Source of the DNA: an uncultured Spartobacteria bacterium
GTDB lineage: Bacteria; Verrucomicrobiota; Verrucomicrobiia; Chthoniobacterales; JAATET01
Length of the DNA: 57,522 bases
Reading direction: 5' to 3'
NCBI GenBank assembly: GCA_937901895.1
Contig: CALGTD010000074.1
Location: 1-57,522 of the forward strand
Position numbers and translations under genes: made by a program. This document shows positions 17,192-26,063 of this stretch, in pieces. The notes below the pieces were generated by a model. The model saw only the letters and a list, made by a program, of their open reading frames with translations. It had not been told where the DNA came from and searched no databases. The first letter of the stretch is position 1. Every line of letters begins with the position of its first letter.

Positions 17192-17958
17192 GGTGTGGGA
17201 GGTTGCGCAGGAATGCCGCTCAAGTCGAGCCGGCCGCTCGTCGCGACGATGGCGTATTTGTCGGGAAGCGTGGCGTGGGGCTTCAAATCGACTTTCCCCC
17301 CCGCGGATTCGACGAGGAGCAGCCCGGCGGCGATGTCCCAAAGGCTGATCTGCCCTTCCATGTAAAGGTCGAGACGTCCGCAGGCGACATAGGCGATGTC
17401 GAGGGAGGCGGAACCCATCATCCGGCACTTCTTGGCGTTGCGAACGAAATGGGTGAAAGCTGGAAGACTCGCGTTGACCGAGTCGAGCGTCTTGGAGACA
17501 CCGACGGAGACGATGGCGTCGGAGAGGATGGACCGTTCGCTGACCGCGATGGGAAGTCCGTTCAAGGTGGCGGGACGGCCTTCCTCCACCGCCCAGAGCT
17601 CGTCGCGCATCGGGTCGTAGATCACCCCGGTGATGATCCGGCCGGCGCGTCGCAGCGCGATCGACACTGCAAAATGCGGAATGCCGTAGAAAAAATTCAC
17701 CGTGCCGTCGATTGGGTCGACGATCCATTGAAACTCACTTGCCTGGTCCCCGCGGATGCCCTCCTCGCCGTAGATGGCGTGCTCGGGGTAACGGGCGAGA
17801 AGCAGGGACTCGATCAGCGTCTGCGAGCGTTTGTCGAGCTCGAGCTTGATGTCGTGGGCGTGGTTTTCGTCGACGGTGAGCGTGCGGCCGAAGCTTGCCC
17901 GGAGCAGCCCCCCAGCGGCATGGGCGGCTTCGATGGCGGCATGAAGGTAATCGGACAT
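17188..17958 (-). CDS. suhB: Inositol monophosphatase family protein
   Basis: A 256-residue Mg-dependent, Li-sensitive-type phosphatase. Motifs in order: AIYGEEGI (metal-binding Glu near residue 70), WIVDPIDGTVNFFYG, and the C-terminal WDIAAGLLLVESAGG. It dephosphorylates inositol-1-phosphate or a related sugar phosphate; family members also serve as SuhB or CysQ-like enzymes. It is coupled by ATGA to ispF. The symbol is a family-level choice. Confidence 0.9.
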   Translation of the reverse strand: MSDYLHAAIEAAHAAGGLLRASFGRTLTVDENHAHDIKLELDKRSQTLIESLLLARYPEHAIYGEEGIRGDQASEFQWIVDPIDGTVNFFYGIPHFAVSIALRRAGRIITGVIYDPMRDELWAVEEGRPATLNGLPIAVSERSILSDAIVSVGVSKTLDSVNASLPAFTHFVRNAKKCRMMGSASLDIAYVACGRLDLYMEGQISLWDIAAGLLLVESAGGKVDLKPHATLPDKYAIVATSGRLDLSGIPAQPPTP

Positions 17959-18023
17959 TTCGGGAATTCTTGGCCCCCGCTGCCCGATTTTCGATTTCTA
18001 AATTTCCCCGGTCTGTGGACGTG

Positions 18024-19436
18024 CTACGGCGTCGCTGCCGCGGGTGCCGGTTCCGGTGCGGACCCAGGCGTCGGGACGGGTTCGGGAGCAGGGGACGGCG
18101 ATGTTGCGGGAGCGGACTCGGCGGGAGAATCAGTGGGAGTCGGAGTTGGCTCAGGCGTCGGCTCCGGGGTTGGTTCGGGCGTGGGAGTCGGCCACGGCTT
18201 GATCAGATTCGTCCACTGGTGAAGCTGCGCGGGACGCAGGCCGAGATCGGCGAGAAGTTCCGCGCACCGTGCGTGCCATCGGTCGAGGTCGGGAGGGCCG
18301 GGGGCTTCGTCCTTCGATCCGGGGAAGACGATATAGGTCACCGTGAGATCGCTGACCGGACGGGAAACCGCCGAGGAGCGGGGATTGATCTGCTGGCAGA
18401 GTCGGACGGAAGCCTCGCCGAATTTGAACGACGGCCCCGCGTCCCCGAGGATGGCGGGGTAGGCGATCCCTCCGTGAACGACGACCGCGTAGTCACCAAT
18501 CGCCGGGGAAAACGGTCCGTCCATCTCGCGAATCATGAAGCTGGGAAGGACGATGTAGGGGTCGGCGCCCGAGATGAGGAAGCTGTAGTGCTCGAGCTCG
18601 TAGATGGTCGATTCCGCCTTTATGATTCCTTCGCGGAGGGATCGGTTCTTTTCCGCGCTGAGTCCGGGAATGGCGAACTCCGTCTTCAGCTCAGTGAGTC
18701 GTTTTTTTGTGGTTTCCAGAAACGGATTTGGACGATCGGTCAGTCGCCGCCAGCGGTAGCTGGTCTGCGGCTGGAAGAACATCGACGACCCATCGACCTC
18801 GAAGTTGCGATCGCCGTCGGAGCCGTCAGTGTTGACGTCCATGTCCCCCTGCAGGAACAGCGCGCGCCGGCCGGTGGCGGGATTCTCCATCTCGAGAATT
18901 GTGTCGCAGTCGTAGAAGTTGTGACGGCTGAGCAGGGTGTCGAGGCGGTTGAGTCGCGGACGGAGGTAGTCGACCTTGCGGCGGTAGAGGTCGGCAAAGG
19001 CCGGCGAGATGCGGGCGGTCTCGAGTCGCTCGGCGAGTCCTGAAACGGACGGGAGGAGCTGCGGATCGTTTCGCTCGATCTGTGGAAGCGTGTGGCTGGC
19101 TGTCGGAATGTCGACGCGGAGGGTGAGCTCGAGCTCGTAGGCGTCGTCCCGTTTTCGATCGAATGATGCGGTCTCCTCGCTTTCATTTTCCAGGATCCGG
19201 CTTCGGACCTGGATGTCGCCGTAGAGGCGCGAAATATCGATCTGCTTGCGCTCGATCTGCGGGATGGGCGTCGGCGTGGGAACCGGAGTTGATGTCGGAG
19301 TCGCCGTAGGGGTTGGTGTCGGAGGAGGCGGTGGTGGAGCCGGAGGGTCGCAGGACGCAAGTGCGAGTGCTGTGAAAGCAACCAGCGCCGCGCGAAGGGG
19401 CGTCGGGTGAGGAGGAAGAACGCATCGACCACTCAT
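18024..19436 (-). CDS. Lipoprotein with GH75 chitosanase-like domain and PTPEP linkers
   Basis: A 470-residue predicted lipoprotein: signal LRAALVAFTALALASC with a LASC lipobox, then a Pro/Thr-rich linker. The central ~300 residues resemble the fungal-type chitosanase family GH75: FYDCDTILEMENP, ALFLQGDMDVNTDGSDGDR, IGDYAVVVHGGIAYPAILGD and SFKFGEASVRLCQQI. The C-terminal ~60 residues are a low-complexity tail of PTPEP-type repeats. I use the ATG at 19436; an earlier in-frame start would not give a clean signal. Likely an outer-membrane, surface or periplasmic enzyme on chitosan-like or peptidoglycan-like glycans. Domain call is moderate. Confidence 0.68.
   Translation of the reverse strand: MSGRCVLPPHPTPLRAALVAFTALALASCDPPAPPPPPPTPTPTATPTSTPVPTPTPIPQIERKQIDISRLYGDIQVRSRILENESEETASFDRKRDDAYELELTLRVDIPTASHTLPQIERNDPQLLPSVSGLAERLETARISPAFADLYRRKVDYLRPRLNRLDTLLSRHNFYDCDTILEMENPATGRRALFLQGDMDVNTDGSDGDRNFEVDGSSMFFQPQTSYRWRRLTDRPNPFLETTKKRLTELKTEFAIPGLSAEKNRSLREGIIKAESTIYELEHYSFLISGADPYIVLPSFMIREMDGPFSPAIGDYAVVVHGGIAYPAILGDAGPSFKFGEASVRLCQQINPRSSAVSRPVSDLTVTYIVFPGSKDEAPGPPDLDRWHARCAELLADLGLRPAQLHQWTNLIKPWPTPTPEPTPEPTPEPTPTPTDSPAESAPATSPSPAPEPVPTPGSAPEPAPAAATP
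18110..18195. repeat. Low-complexity repeat encoding PTPEP units
   Basis: Short near-repeats of GGTTGGTTCGGGCGT and similar units on the plus strand encode consecutive PTPEP segments of the lipoprotein tail on the minus strand. Confidence 0.7.
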
Positions 19437-19492
19437 GGGCGTTCCGGTATCGGGGTGCGGATTTCGACCAGCCATCGACGCTCGGCGATCAC

Positions 19493-21397
19493 CTACGTGT
19501 GGATCACGAACGCGGAGTAAACATCCTGCGGGATGTCGATCATCCGGTAATCCGTCGAGGAAACGAAAAGCAGGCTTTGCTTGCCCTTTCCGAGGAGTTG
19601 TTCGTTCGAATCGTAAATCTCGTGATCGAGGGTGACGAACTTCCGGTTGAAGCTGCCGATCTTGATGCGAACGCTCACGGCCTCGAACTCCCGGGTCTCG
19701 CGGATGAACTTGTGCTCGAAGGACCGCGTGAGGATGTAGAACGGCGTGTCCTTGAGGTTGAACTTCGGCATGACCTTGTTGAAGAACAGTTCGCGCGTCT
19801 TGCCGACCCACATTGCATACATTCCGAAGTAGACATTGCCGACGGAGTTCGTGTCGGCATAGGTCGCGACAAAGCGGTGGACGAACCACTTGCCCTCGAA
19901 ATGGCCGGTGAGGTCGTGGATGCCGAGCGCCGCAGCTGCTGCGGCGACGGGGTGTGCGACCGGTGATGGAGCCGCGGGCGTGGGCGCCGCGGGCGCGATC
20001 GGCTGATCATCTGCGGGCAGGGCGCCGCCGGTGTTCCCCGGGGACGCGAGTTCGTCAGCGTCCGAGACGAAATCCTCGGCGGATGTGGGTTTGACGAGCA
20101 GCCAGAGCACGTAACCGAGCGGGAGCAGCGAACCAACGATCTGGAGGCCCGGAAGGCGCTGGAAATAGCCGAACGCGAAGATCACCACGGCGACCGCACC
20201 CAGGCAGAACATCTTCACCTGCGGAATCGCGTTCGCGGGGCTGAAGACGTAGCAGCGCGCGATGCCGAGGGTTTCGTAGCCGACGAGGAACGTCGCGAAG
20301 AAGATCATGAAATACTCGAGCTCCAGCCCGAGCACCGCGGAGGCGAGCGCAACGACGCCGCAGAATAGAAGCGGGGGAATCGGCGAGGTGACGAGGCGGT
20401 TCGGAACGAGCGCGAAGATGGCATGGCTGCTCGTGTTCACGTTGGACTGAAGGAACCAGCGCAACGCGATGTAGCCGCTGTCGAGCGTCGTGAGAATGCA
20501 GACGCAGACGAAGACGCAATAGGCGACGAAGACGTAGGGATGCGCGTCGATCGCCGCGTAGAAAAAGCGCATGAGCATGTCCTGCGCATAGGTGTAGCTG
20601 GCGATGCCTTCGCGGATGAGCGCGCTGGCTCCGCGATCCTGCGCCCAGAGCGTGAGTCCGCCATGGAACAGGAGCAGCGCGAAAAACTGCAGGCTGCCGA
20701 AAACGTAGCTCCAGCCGATCGATACGCGCTCGCGATGCATCTGGATGGCGCGCTGCCATTGCTGGAGATCCATCCATGGACCAACAAGAAAGCCGATGCA
20801 GATCGGGACCGCATAGCCCCAGAAATTCCAGTCGCCAACGGGCAGCTTCGGAAGGCTGGCGGAAGAAATCGACGGGAAGCTTCCGAGCGAGAGCAGGATC
20901 GTGGCGACCGCCGCGGCGATGAGCAGAAAGAGCGCGCCGTGGCTGAACTTGATGCGCTTGATGTTGAACTCCTCACCGAAAAGGATCGCCGCCGCGAGAA
21001 TGATGAGAAGCACCAGCGGCAGGTAGAGGATGTCCGGCTGAAGATTCAGCGGCTGCCAGATGTAGTGGATCGCCGCGAAGATGGTGAGCGTGATCGCCAG
21101 GATCTGGTAGAGGAAGAAGATCAGGCGGAAGGGGCGTGACCAGTTCACGAAGAAACCGGCGAGCGCCTCGGAGCCCTTGCCTTTCTGGCGGTTCGCGATG
21201 TGCTGGGTGACGAGGCCAAAGGCCATCAAGCCCAGGAAATTCGGAATCGCGAACGTGAGGAGGCCGAAGAGTCCGAATTGCGTGGTGAACTGGACGGAGA
21301 AGAACAGTCCGAGTCCCCACATCCAGGACAATGCAACGGTATTTCCCCACAGGATCGTTTTGAACCATCGGGAAATCGGAGAGTCGGAGCTTGCCAT
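19493..21397 (-). CDS. Sodium-symporter-like membrane domain fused to a hotdog thioesterase domain
   Basis: A 634-residue fusion. Residues about 1-450 form some 12 to 13 transmembrane segments resembling sodium:solute symporters (for example the GPWMDLQQWQRAIQM segment). A Pro/Ala-rich linker at about 450-491 follows. Residues 492-634 are a hotdog acyl-CoA/ACP thioesterase domain: VATYADTNSVGNVYFGMY is the usual active-site Asp helix, and the MWVGKTRELFF and LTRSFEHKFIRE segments resemble enediyne-type DynE7/CalE7 thioesterases. It lies 56 bp upstream of the chitosanase-like lipoprotein. I start at the ATG at 21397; 56 more in-frame codons upstream look non-coding. No frameshift or stop separates the halves. 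Confidence 0.85.
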   Translation of the reverse strand: MASSDSPISRWFKTILWGNTVALSWMWGLGLFFSVQFTTQFGLFGLLTFAIPNFLGLMAFGLVTQHIANRQKGKGSEALAGFFVNWSRPFRLIFFLYQILAITLTIFAAIHYIWQPLNLQPDILYLPLVLLIILAAAILFGEEFNIKRIKFSHGALFLLIAAAVATILLSLGSFPSISSASLPKLPVGDWNFWGYAVPICIGFLVGPWMDLQQWQRAIQMHRERVSIGWSYVFGSLQFFALLLFHGGLTLWAQDRGASALIREGIASYTYAQDMLMRFFYAAIDAHPYVFVAYCVFVCVCILTTLDSGYIALRWFLQSNVNTSSHAIFALVPNRLVTSPIPPLLFCGVVALASAVLGLELEYFMIFFATFLVGYETLGIARCYVFSPANAIPQVKMFCLGAVAVVIFAFGYFQRLPGLQIVGSLLPLGYVLWLLVKPTSAEDFVSDADELASPGNTGGALPADDQPIAPAAPTPAAPSPVAHPVAAAAAALGIHDLTGHFEGKWFVHRFVATYADTNSVGNVYFGMYAMWVGKTRELFFNKVMPKFNLKDTPFYILTRSFEHKFIRETREFEAVSVRIKIGSFNRKFVTLDHEIYDSNEQLLGKGKQSLLFVSSTDYRMIDIPQDVYSAFVIHT

Positions 21398-21474
21398 GGA
21401 AGGGCTATTGGACGGTGGGTTGGGATCTAGGGCGGATTCGGGAGAGAGATCAGATTGCTTTCTCCACCCGCCAT

Positions 21475-21978
21475 TCACAAGTCGCCAGTCACGATTTCCA
21501 CGCGCGCGCCCGTGCCGACGCGGTCGAAGAGTTCCACCACGTCGCGCGAGCGCATGCGGATGCAACCGTAGCTGACCGGCACGCCAATGTTTCGTTCCTC
21601 CGGCGTGCCGTGGATGTAGATGTAGCGGCCGTAGGCGTTGCGATTGCGGGGTTCGAGGCCTTCGAGCCAGAGGATGCGGGTGACGATCGGATCGCGTCCC
21701 GGTGCGTCGACCGGGAGAACCTCCCCAGTGGGGCGGCGGTTCTTGAACACAGTCCCAATGGGTGCGCCGTCGCCGATCTTTTTGCGGATGCGCAGACTGC
21801 CGACGGGTGTCTGGTTGCTGCCGGGGCGGTCGCCGAGTCCAAACTTCGAGGTGGAGACCGGATACCGGGCGACGGGAGCGCCCTTGTCGAGCACCGTCAT
21901 TTGCTGTTGGGGGACATTGACGACCAGCGTGTGCCGGGTATCAGCGCAGCCGGCGGCCAGAAACGCGCCGGCGATCAG
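21475..21978 (-). CDS. L,D-transpeptidase (YkuD domain)
   Basis: About 167 residues, mostly a YkuD catalytic domain that makes 3-3 peptidoglycan cross-links or attaches lipoproteins. Seen: VVNVPQQQMTVLDKG, TPVGSLRI, YIYIHGTPEERNIG and the catalytic SYGCIRM. There is no in-frame ATG, GTG or TTG before the domain. A CTG at 21978-21976 overlaps the TGA of the upstream glycosyltransferase gene (CTGA) and precedes a hydrophobic IAGAFLAAGC with a lipobox-like end, so I propose it as the start. The upstream in-frame sequence is a shadow of the glycosyltransferase. Confidence 0.83.
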   Translation of the reverse strand: MIAGAFLAAGCADTRHTLVVNVPQQQMTVLDKGAPVARYPVSTSKFGLGDRPGSNQTPVGSLRIRKKIGDGAPIGTVFKNRRPTGEVLPVDAPGRDPIVTRILWLEGLEPRNRNAYGRYIYIHGTPEERNIGVPVSYGCIRMRSRDVVELFDRVGTGARVEIVTGDL

Positions 21979-23471
21979 GCCGTGGTGCGCGAGCGTTCGA
22001 GGGCGCCCCAGCGCTCGAGCCAGAAAGCGATGGACTTCGATGCGACGTAGGTGAATCCGATGAAGAAGAGCAGAATGAACGGCACGGAGGTCCATTGGTG
22101 GAGGAGCGTCGCATTCCACGCGCAGAATGCAAAGTATGCCGCGAAGAGAAGTTCGATGACCGGAAACAGCGAGGCGAGCGGGAGATAGGCACGGCGCCGG
22201 GTGCTCAGGGCCTTGCGGCGGTCGCCGTATTTCGGAGTGCGGTTGAAGGGCGACTGGTGATTGAAGATGGCTTCGAGGACGGCGCGGCCGTTGTTCACCG
22301 ACATGCCGATGGCGAGCGCGAGCAGCATCGGGAGAAGGAGCATGTCCCGGGTCCAGCCCCGGGGATTCAGATGCCGCTGCGCGCAGATGTAGAAGATCGC
22401 GATGGAAACCGTCGTCGCGAGGAAGATCGGGATGTCGACGAGGAGTGTCTGGAGCGAGTGGCCCTGGGAGGAGATCATCTGCGGCAGCATCAGCACGCAG
22501 AGCATCGCAAGCAGGAGGTAGCCGAAGTTCGAGGTGAGGTGCATCGTGGCCTCGACCTTCACGAAAAGGGGAAGCTTCGCGCGCCAGATCGTGCCGAGGA
22601 GTTTCTTGCAGGTCTGGATGGAACCCTTCGTCCAGCGGTGTTGCTGGCTCTTGAACCCGTTCATGTCGGGCGGAAGCTCGGCCGGAATGACGATGTGCGG
22701 AAGAAACTCGAACTTCCATCCCGCAAGCTGGGCGCGGTAGCTGAGGTCGAGATCCTCGGTGAGAGTGTCGTGCTGCCACCCGCCGGATTCCTCAATCGCC
22801 CGTCGGCGCCAGATGCCCGCGGTGCCGTTGAAGTTGAAGAACCGGCCGCTGCGACAGCGCGCGGTCTGCTCAAGGAGCAGGTGTCCGTCGAGAAACATCG
22901 CCTGCATCCGGGTGAGCAGGGAGTCGTTGCGGTTGATGTGCCCCCACCGCATCTGGACCATTCCGACGGAAGGATCGGTAAAGTAATGGATCGACTGGAG
23001 CAGACAGTCGGGCTGCGGCACGAAGTCCGCATCGAGAATGAAAATGAACTCGCCGGTCGCCGTCTTCAGGCCGTTTTCCAGAGCGCCTGCCTTGAAGCCG
23101 GTGCGGTCGGTCCGATGGATGTGCGTGATGTTCAGGCCCTGGGAGCGAAGGCGCTCGCATTCGGCCTCGGCAATGGCGCGGGTCTCGTCAGTGGAATCGT
23201 CGAGGACCTGGACCTGCAGTTTTTCGCGCGGGTAGTCGAGCGCCGCGACAGCGGCGAGCAGGCGCCGGATGACGTAGTATTCGTTGAAGAGGGGAAGCTG
23301 GACCGTGACGGTCGGGAGTTCGGAAAACTCGCCGCGTGGCTTCACCTCGCGGCGGATGTGTTTCAGGAAGAGATGGATAATCGAATAACGATGGAGCCCG
23401 TAGGCCGACAGGCCAATCAGCACGAGCAGGTAGCACGCGCTCCAAACGTAATTGTTAAAAACCGCTTCCAT
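21975..23471 (-). CDS. Processive family 2 glycosyltransferase (cellulose-synthase-like)
   Basis: A 498-residue inner-membrane GT2 enzyme. An N-terminal membrane segment (YLLVLIGLSAYGLHRY) precedes the GT-A domain: VTVQLPLFNE, QVLDDSTDET, FILDADFVP, TEDLDLSYRAQLAGW and the processive QQHRWTKGS motif. Four or so C-terminal membrane segments follow. It resembles CslA/glucomannan-type synthases and may make a beta-linked extracellular polysaccharide; no BcsB, BcsC or PilZ partner is present nearby. The L,D-transpeptidase overlaps its stop codon. Confidence 0.9.
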   Translation of the reverse strand: MEAVFNNYVWSACYLLVLIGLSAYGLHRYSIIHLFLKHIRREVKPRGEFSELPTVTVQLPLFNEYYVIRRLLAAVAALDYPREKLQVQVLDDSTDETRAIAEAECERLRSQGLNITHIHRTDRTGFKAGALENGLKTATGEFIFILDADFVPQPDCLLQSIHYFTDPSVGMVQMRWGHINRNDSLLTRMQAMFLDGHLLLEQTARCRSGRFFNFNGTAGIWRRRAIEESGGWQHDTLTEDLDLSYRAQLAGWKFEFLPHIVIPAELPPDMNGFKSQQHRWTKGSIQTCKKLLGTIWRAKLPLFVKVEATMHLTSNFGYLLLAMLCVLMLPQMISSQGHSLQTLLVDIPIFLATTVSIAIFYICAQRHLNPRGWTRDMLLLPMLLALAIGMSVNNGRAVLEAIFNHQSPFNRTPKYGDRRKALSTRRRAYLPLASLFPVIELLFAAYFAFCAWNATLLHQWTSVPFILLFFIGFTYVASKSIAFWLERWGALERSRTTA

Positions 23472-23687
23472 GGAATCGGTTAATCGTTTTTCCCCCTGTT
23501 CAAGACGCGGCGAAAGAATCGAAAACCCCCTGTCAGGTCAAGCGTAAAACCGGTCGAGCGGTGGCGCCAGTCTAAGTTTAACCTCCGTTGTTTCAGTGGC
23601 TTACGGAAGTCAAAAGGCACCGTGGGAATTCCCGCAAGGGCCGCTCGGATCGCTGGCATTCCGGATGGCGGAGTGGTAGGTTCCGTC
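23472..23687. promoter_or_regulatory. Divergent promoter region, glycosyltransferase / aminotransferase
   Basis: A 216-bp gap between two genes that point away from each other. It must contain both promoters. It is locally richer in A and T than the flanks, but I see no operator or hairpin worth naming. Confidence 0.5.
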
Positions 23688-25034
23688 ATGCCCCTGACGA
23701 CCCTGCAGGAACTGCGCCAAAAAGATGCGGCGCACCATATTCATCCATTTACGAATCATCCCGACATGCACCGCGATGGAACTCGCTGGATCAAGTCGGG
23801 GGACGGGTGCTGGCTTGTCGATGAAAACGACCAGCGCCTGCTCGACGGGCTTGCGGGACTTTGGTGCGTGAATGTCGGTTACAACTGCGCCGCGATCGTG
23901 GAGGCCGTTCGAGAGCAGATGGAGGTGCTGCCCTACTATCCGTCGTTCTTCAACTCGACGACGGAGCCGCCGGTGCGACTGGCGGCATGGCTCGCGAAGC
24001 ATGCCCCCGCGCGGCTGAACAAGGTCGTGTATTCGAACTCCGGATCCGAGTCCAACGAGACCGCGCTCAAGATTATCCGCAACTATTACCATCTGCTCGG
24101 CAAACCGGAGAAACGGAAGATCCTCTCGCGTGAGTTCGCCTATCACGGGGTGACGCTTGCCGGCACGAGCCTCACGGGACTGCCGAGTTGCACCGAGCCG
24201 TTCGACCTGCCGCTCGCAGACTTCATTCATGTGCCGGCGCCGTATGCCTGGCAGGCGCGCACGGAGCTGGATCCCGAGGCGTTCGGTGCGGAGGTAGTTG
24301 CGCGCACGGCGGAGATCATCGACCGCGAGGGTGCGGACACGATTGCGGCGATGTTCGTCGAGCCCATCCAGGGAGCCGGCGGAGTGATCGTTCCGCCGCC
24401 TGGATACCTTGCAAAGCTGCGCGCCCTCTGCCGGGAGAGGGACATCCTGTTCGTCGCGGACGAGGTGATCACCGCGTTTGGCCGGCTCGGAGCGTGGTTT
24501 GCGAGCGACCTGTGGGATCTCGATCCCGATCTGCTGAACATCGCCAAGGGGCTCACGAGCGGATATCTACCGATGGGCGGCACGCTGGTGAGCGACGAAA
24601 TCGCGGAGGTCATCCACTCCGGAGGATATTTCGCGCACGGGTTTACCTACACCGGGCATCCGGTCTGTGCCGCTGCGGCGCTTGCGAATCTCGAGGTGAT
24701 CGAGAAGCTCGACCTCGTCGGCCGCGTGCGGGACGACGTGGGGCCCTATTTCCAGCGCAAGCTCGCGGAGCTGGCGGATCACCCCGCGGTCGGGGAGACG
24801 CGTGGATTCGGATTGATCGGCGCCGCGGAGTTGACGCCCCGCGGGGGGCGGGACGCCCTGCAGCCTGGAATGAACCTCGGCATCAAGGCGGCGGATCTGA
24901 TTCGCAGCGAGGGGTCCATTGTCCGCGGCATCCGCGATCTCATTGCAATGGCGCCACCGCTCATCATCACGCATTCCGAGATCGACGAATTGTTCGATTC
25001 CATTCGTCGGGGGCTGGACAGGCTCTGGAGTTAG
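23688..25034 (+). CDS. Class III (omega) aminotransferase
   Basis: A 448-residue PLP enzyme of the omega-amino acid:pyruvate aminotransferase group. Seen: GLAGLWCVNVGYN near the N-terminus, YSNSGSESNETALKIIR, YHGVTLAGTSLTG, the FVEPIQGAGGVIVPP strand, FVADEVITAFGR and the PLP lysine in LLNIAKGLTSGYLPMG. Possible substrates are beta-alanine, GABA, putrescine or taurine; the sequence does not decide. I use the ATG at 23688. corA follows 27 bp downstream, probably in the same transcript. Confidence 0.92.
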   Translation: MPLTTLQELRQKDAAHHIHPFTNHPDMHRDGTRWIKSGDGCWLVDENDQRLLDGLAGLWCVNVGYNCAAIVEAVREQMEVLPYYPSFFNSTTEPPVRLAAWLAKHAPARLNKVVYSNSGSESNETALKIIRNYYHLLGKPEKRKILSREFAYHGVTLAGTSLTGLPSCTEPFDLPLADFIHVPAPYAWQARTELDPEAFGAEVVARTAEIIDREGADTIAAMFVEPIQGAGGVIVPPPGYLAKLRALCRERDILFVADEVITAFGRLGAWFASDLWDLDPDLLNIAKGLTSGYLPMGGTLVSDEIAEVIHSGGYFAHGFTYTGHPVCAAAALANLEVIEKLDLVGRVRDDVGPYFQRKLAELADHPAVGETRGFGLIGAAELTPRGGRDALQPGMNLGIKAADLIRSEGSIVRGIRDLIAMAPPLIITHSEIDELFDSIRRGLDRLWS

Positions 25035-25061
25035 GCTGTATTGCCGGGGGAAAGGCGAGAG

Positions 25062-26048
25062 ATGAACGAGAAATCCGCAACCATCGATCCGCCGAAAGCT
25101 CCGGCACCGGCCGCAGACGCGGGAGCACTGAAGGCGTGCTACCGCATCCAGGACGGACGCGCACATCCCTGCCCGCCGGAGGAGGCGCAGATCATCGCCT
25201 ACAACAACCCCGGCCCGGCCGAGGAGGCTGAGATGCTGGAGCGGTTTGGCATCGATGCGCACAACCTCCAGTCGTCGCTCGATCCGGACGAACTCTCCCG
25301 TCTCGAGTTCGAGGAAACTCACGCCGCGCTCATCTTCAAGCGCCCGAAGAGCTACTGCGCGGATGACAACTTCCTGCTGAAGGTCACCTCGACGGGCATC
25401 TTTATTTTCGAGGATCTGCTCGTGGTCGTGATGCCCGACGATGCTCCATTGTTCGAAGGGCGGGCGCCATTTCCCATTCGCACGATGCAGGACGTGATCC
25501 TGCGACTGCTCTACCAGTCCACGGGGCATTTCGAAGGGCATCTCAAGGCGATCAGCATGCTGTCGGACTCGATCGAGAAGCGGCTGACCTACTCCTCCGA
25601 CAACAAGCATCTGCTGAACATGTTCGCGTTGGAGAAGAGCCTTGTCTTCATCCTGAACTCGCTCAGCTCGAATCGTTCGTTGTTCGAGAAGCTGCGGATT
25701 TCCGCCGGAAGGCTGGGCCTGGGCGAGGAGCAGCGCGACGTGCTGGAGGACCTTGTTATTGAGATCAAGCAGTGCTACCGCCGCGCGGAAATCTACGCGG
25801 AAATTCTCGCGAGTCTCATGGACGCGCGCGCGTCGATCGTGAACAACAACCAGAACCAGCTCATCAAGAAACTCACGATCGTGATGCTCGCGGTGATGGT
25901 GCCGCAGCTGGTCGTGAGCATCTTTTCGATGAACGTGCGGCTGCCCCTGCCGGGCGACGATGCGATGTGGCCGTTCTGGTTTGTCACCGGCATGTCGGTG
26001 GCCACGGTCGGCCTCGTCTTCGCGATCTGGCGCGTGAAGAAGTGGTAG
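25062..26048 (+). CDS. corA: CorA-family divalent cation transporter with SMN instead of GMN
   Basis: A 328-residue CorA-type transporter. The soluble N-terminal domain is followed by a long helix region (LIKKLTIVMLAVMVPQLVVSIF begins the first membrane segment) and a second membrane segment (WPFWFVTGMSVATVGLVFAIW). The signature reads FSMNVRLP: Ser289 replaces the Gly of the GMN motif that forms the cation selectivity site, while Met290 and Asn291 remain. Mg2+ transport is the default guess; the change may alter selectivity. The ATG at 25062 is preceded by a good GGGGGAAAGG ribosome-binding stretch. Confidence 0.85.
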   Translation: MNEKSATIDPPKAPAPAADAGALKACYRIQDGRAHPCPPEEAQIIAYNNPGPAEEAEMLERFGIDAHNLQSSLDPDELSRLEFEETHAALIFKRPKSYCADDNFLLKVTSTGIFIFEDLLVVVMPDDAPLFEGRAPFPIRTMQDVILRLLYQSTGHFEGHLKAISMLSDSIEKRLTYSSDNKHLLNMFALEKSLVFILNSLSSNRSLFEKLRISAGRLGLGEEQRDVLEDLVIEIKQCYRRAEIYAEILASLMDARASIVNNNQNQLIKKLTIVMLAVMVPQLVVSIFSMNVRLPLPGDDAMWPFWFVTGMSVATVGLVFAIWRVKKW

Positions 26049-26063
26049 CCGGCCGGCGCGGAA

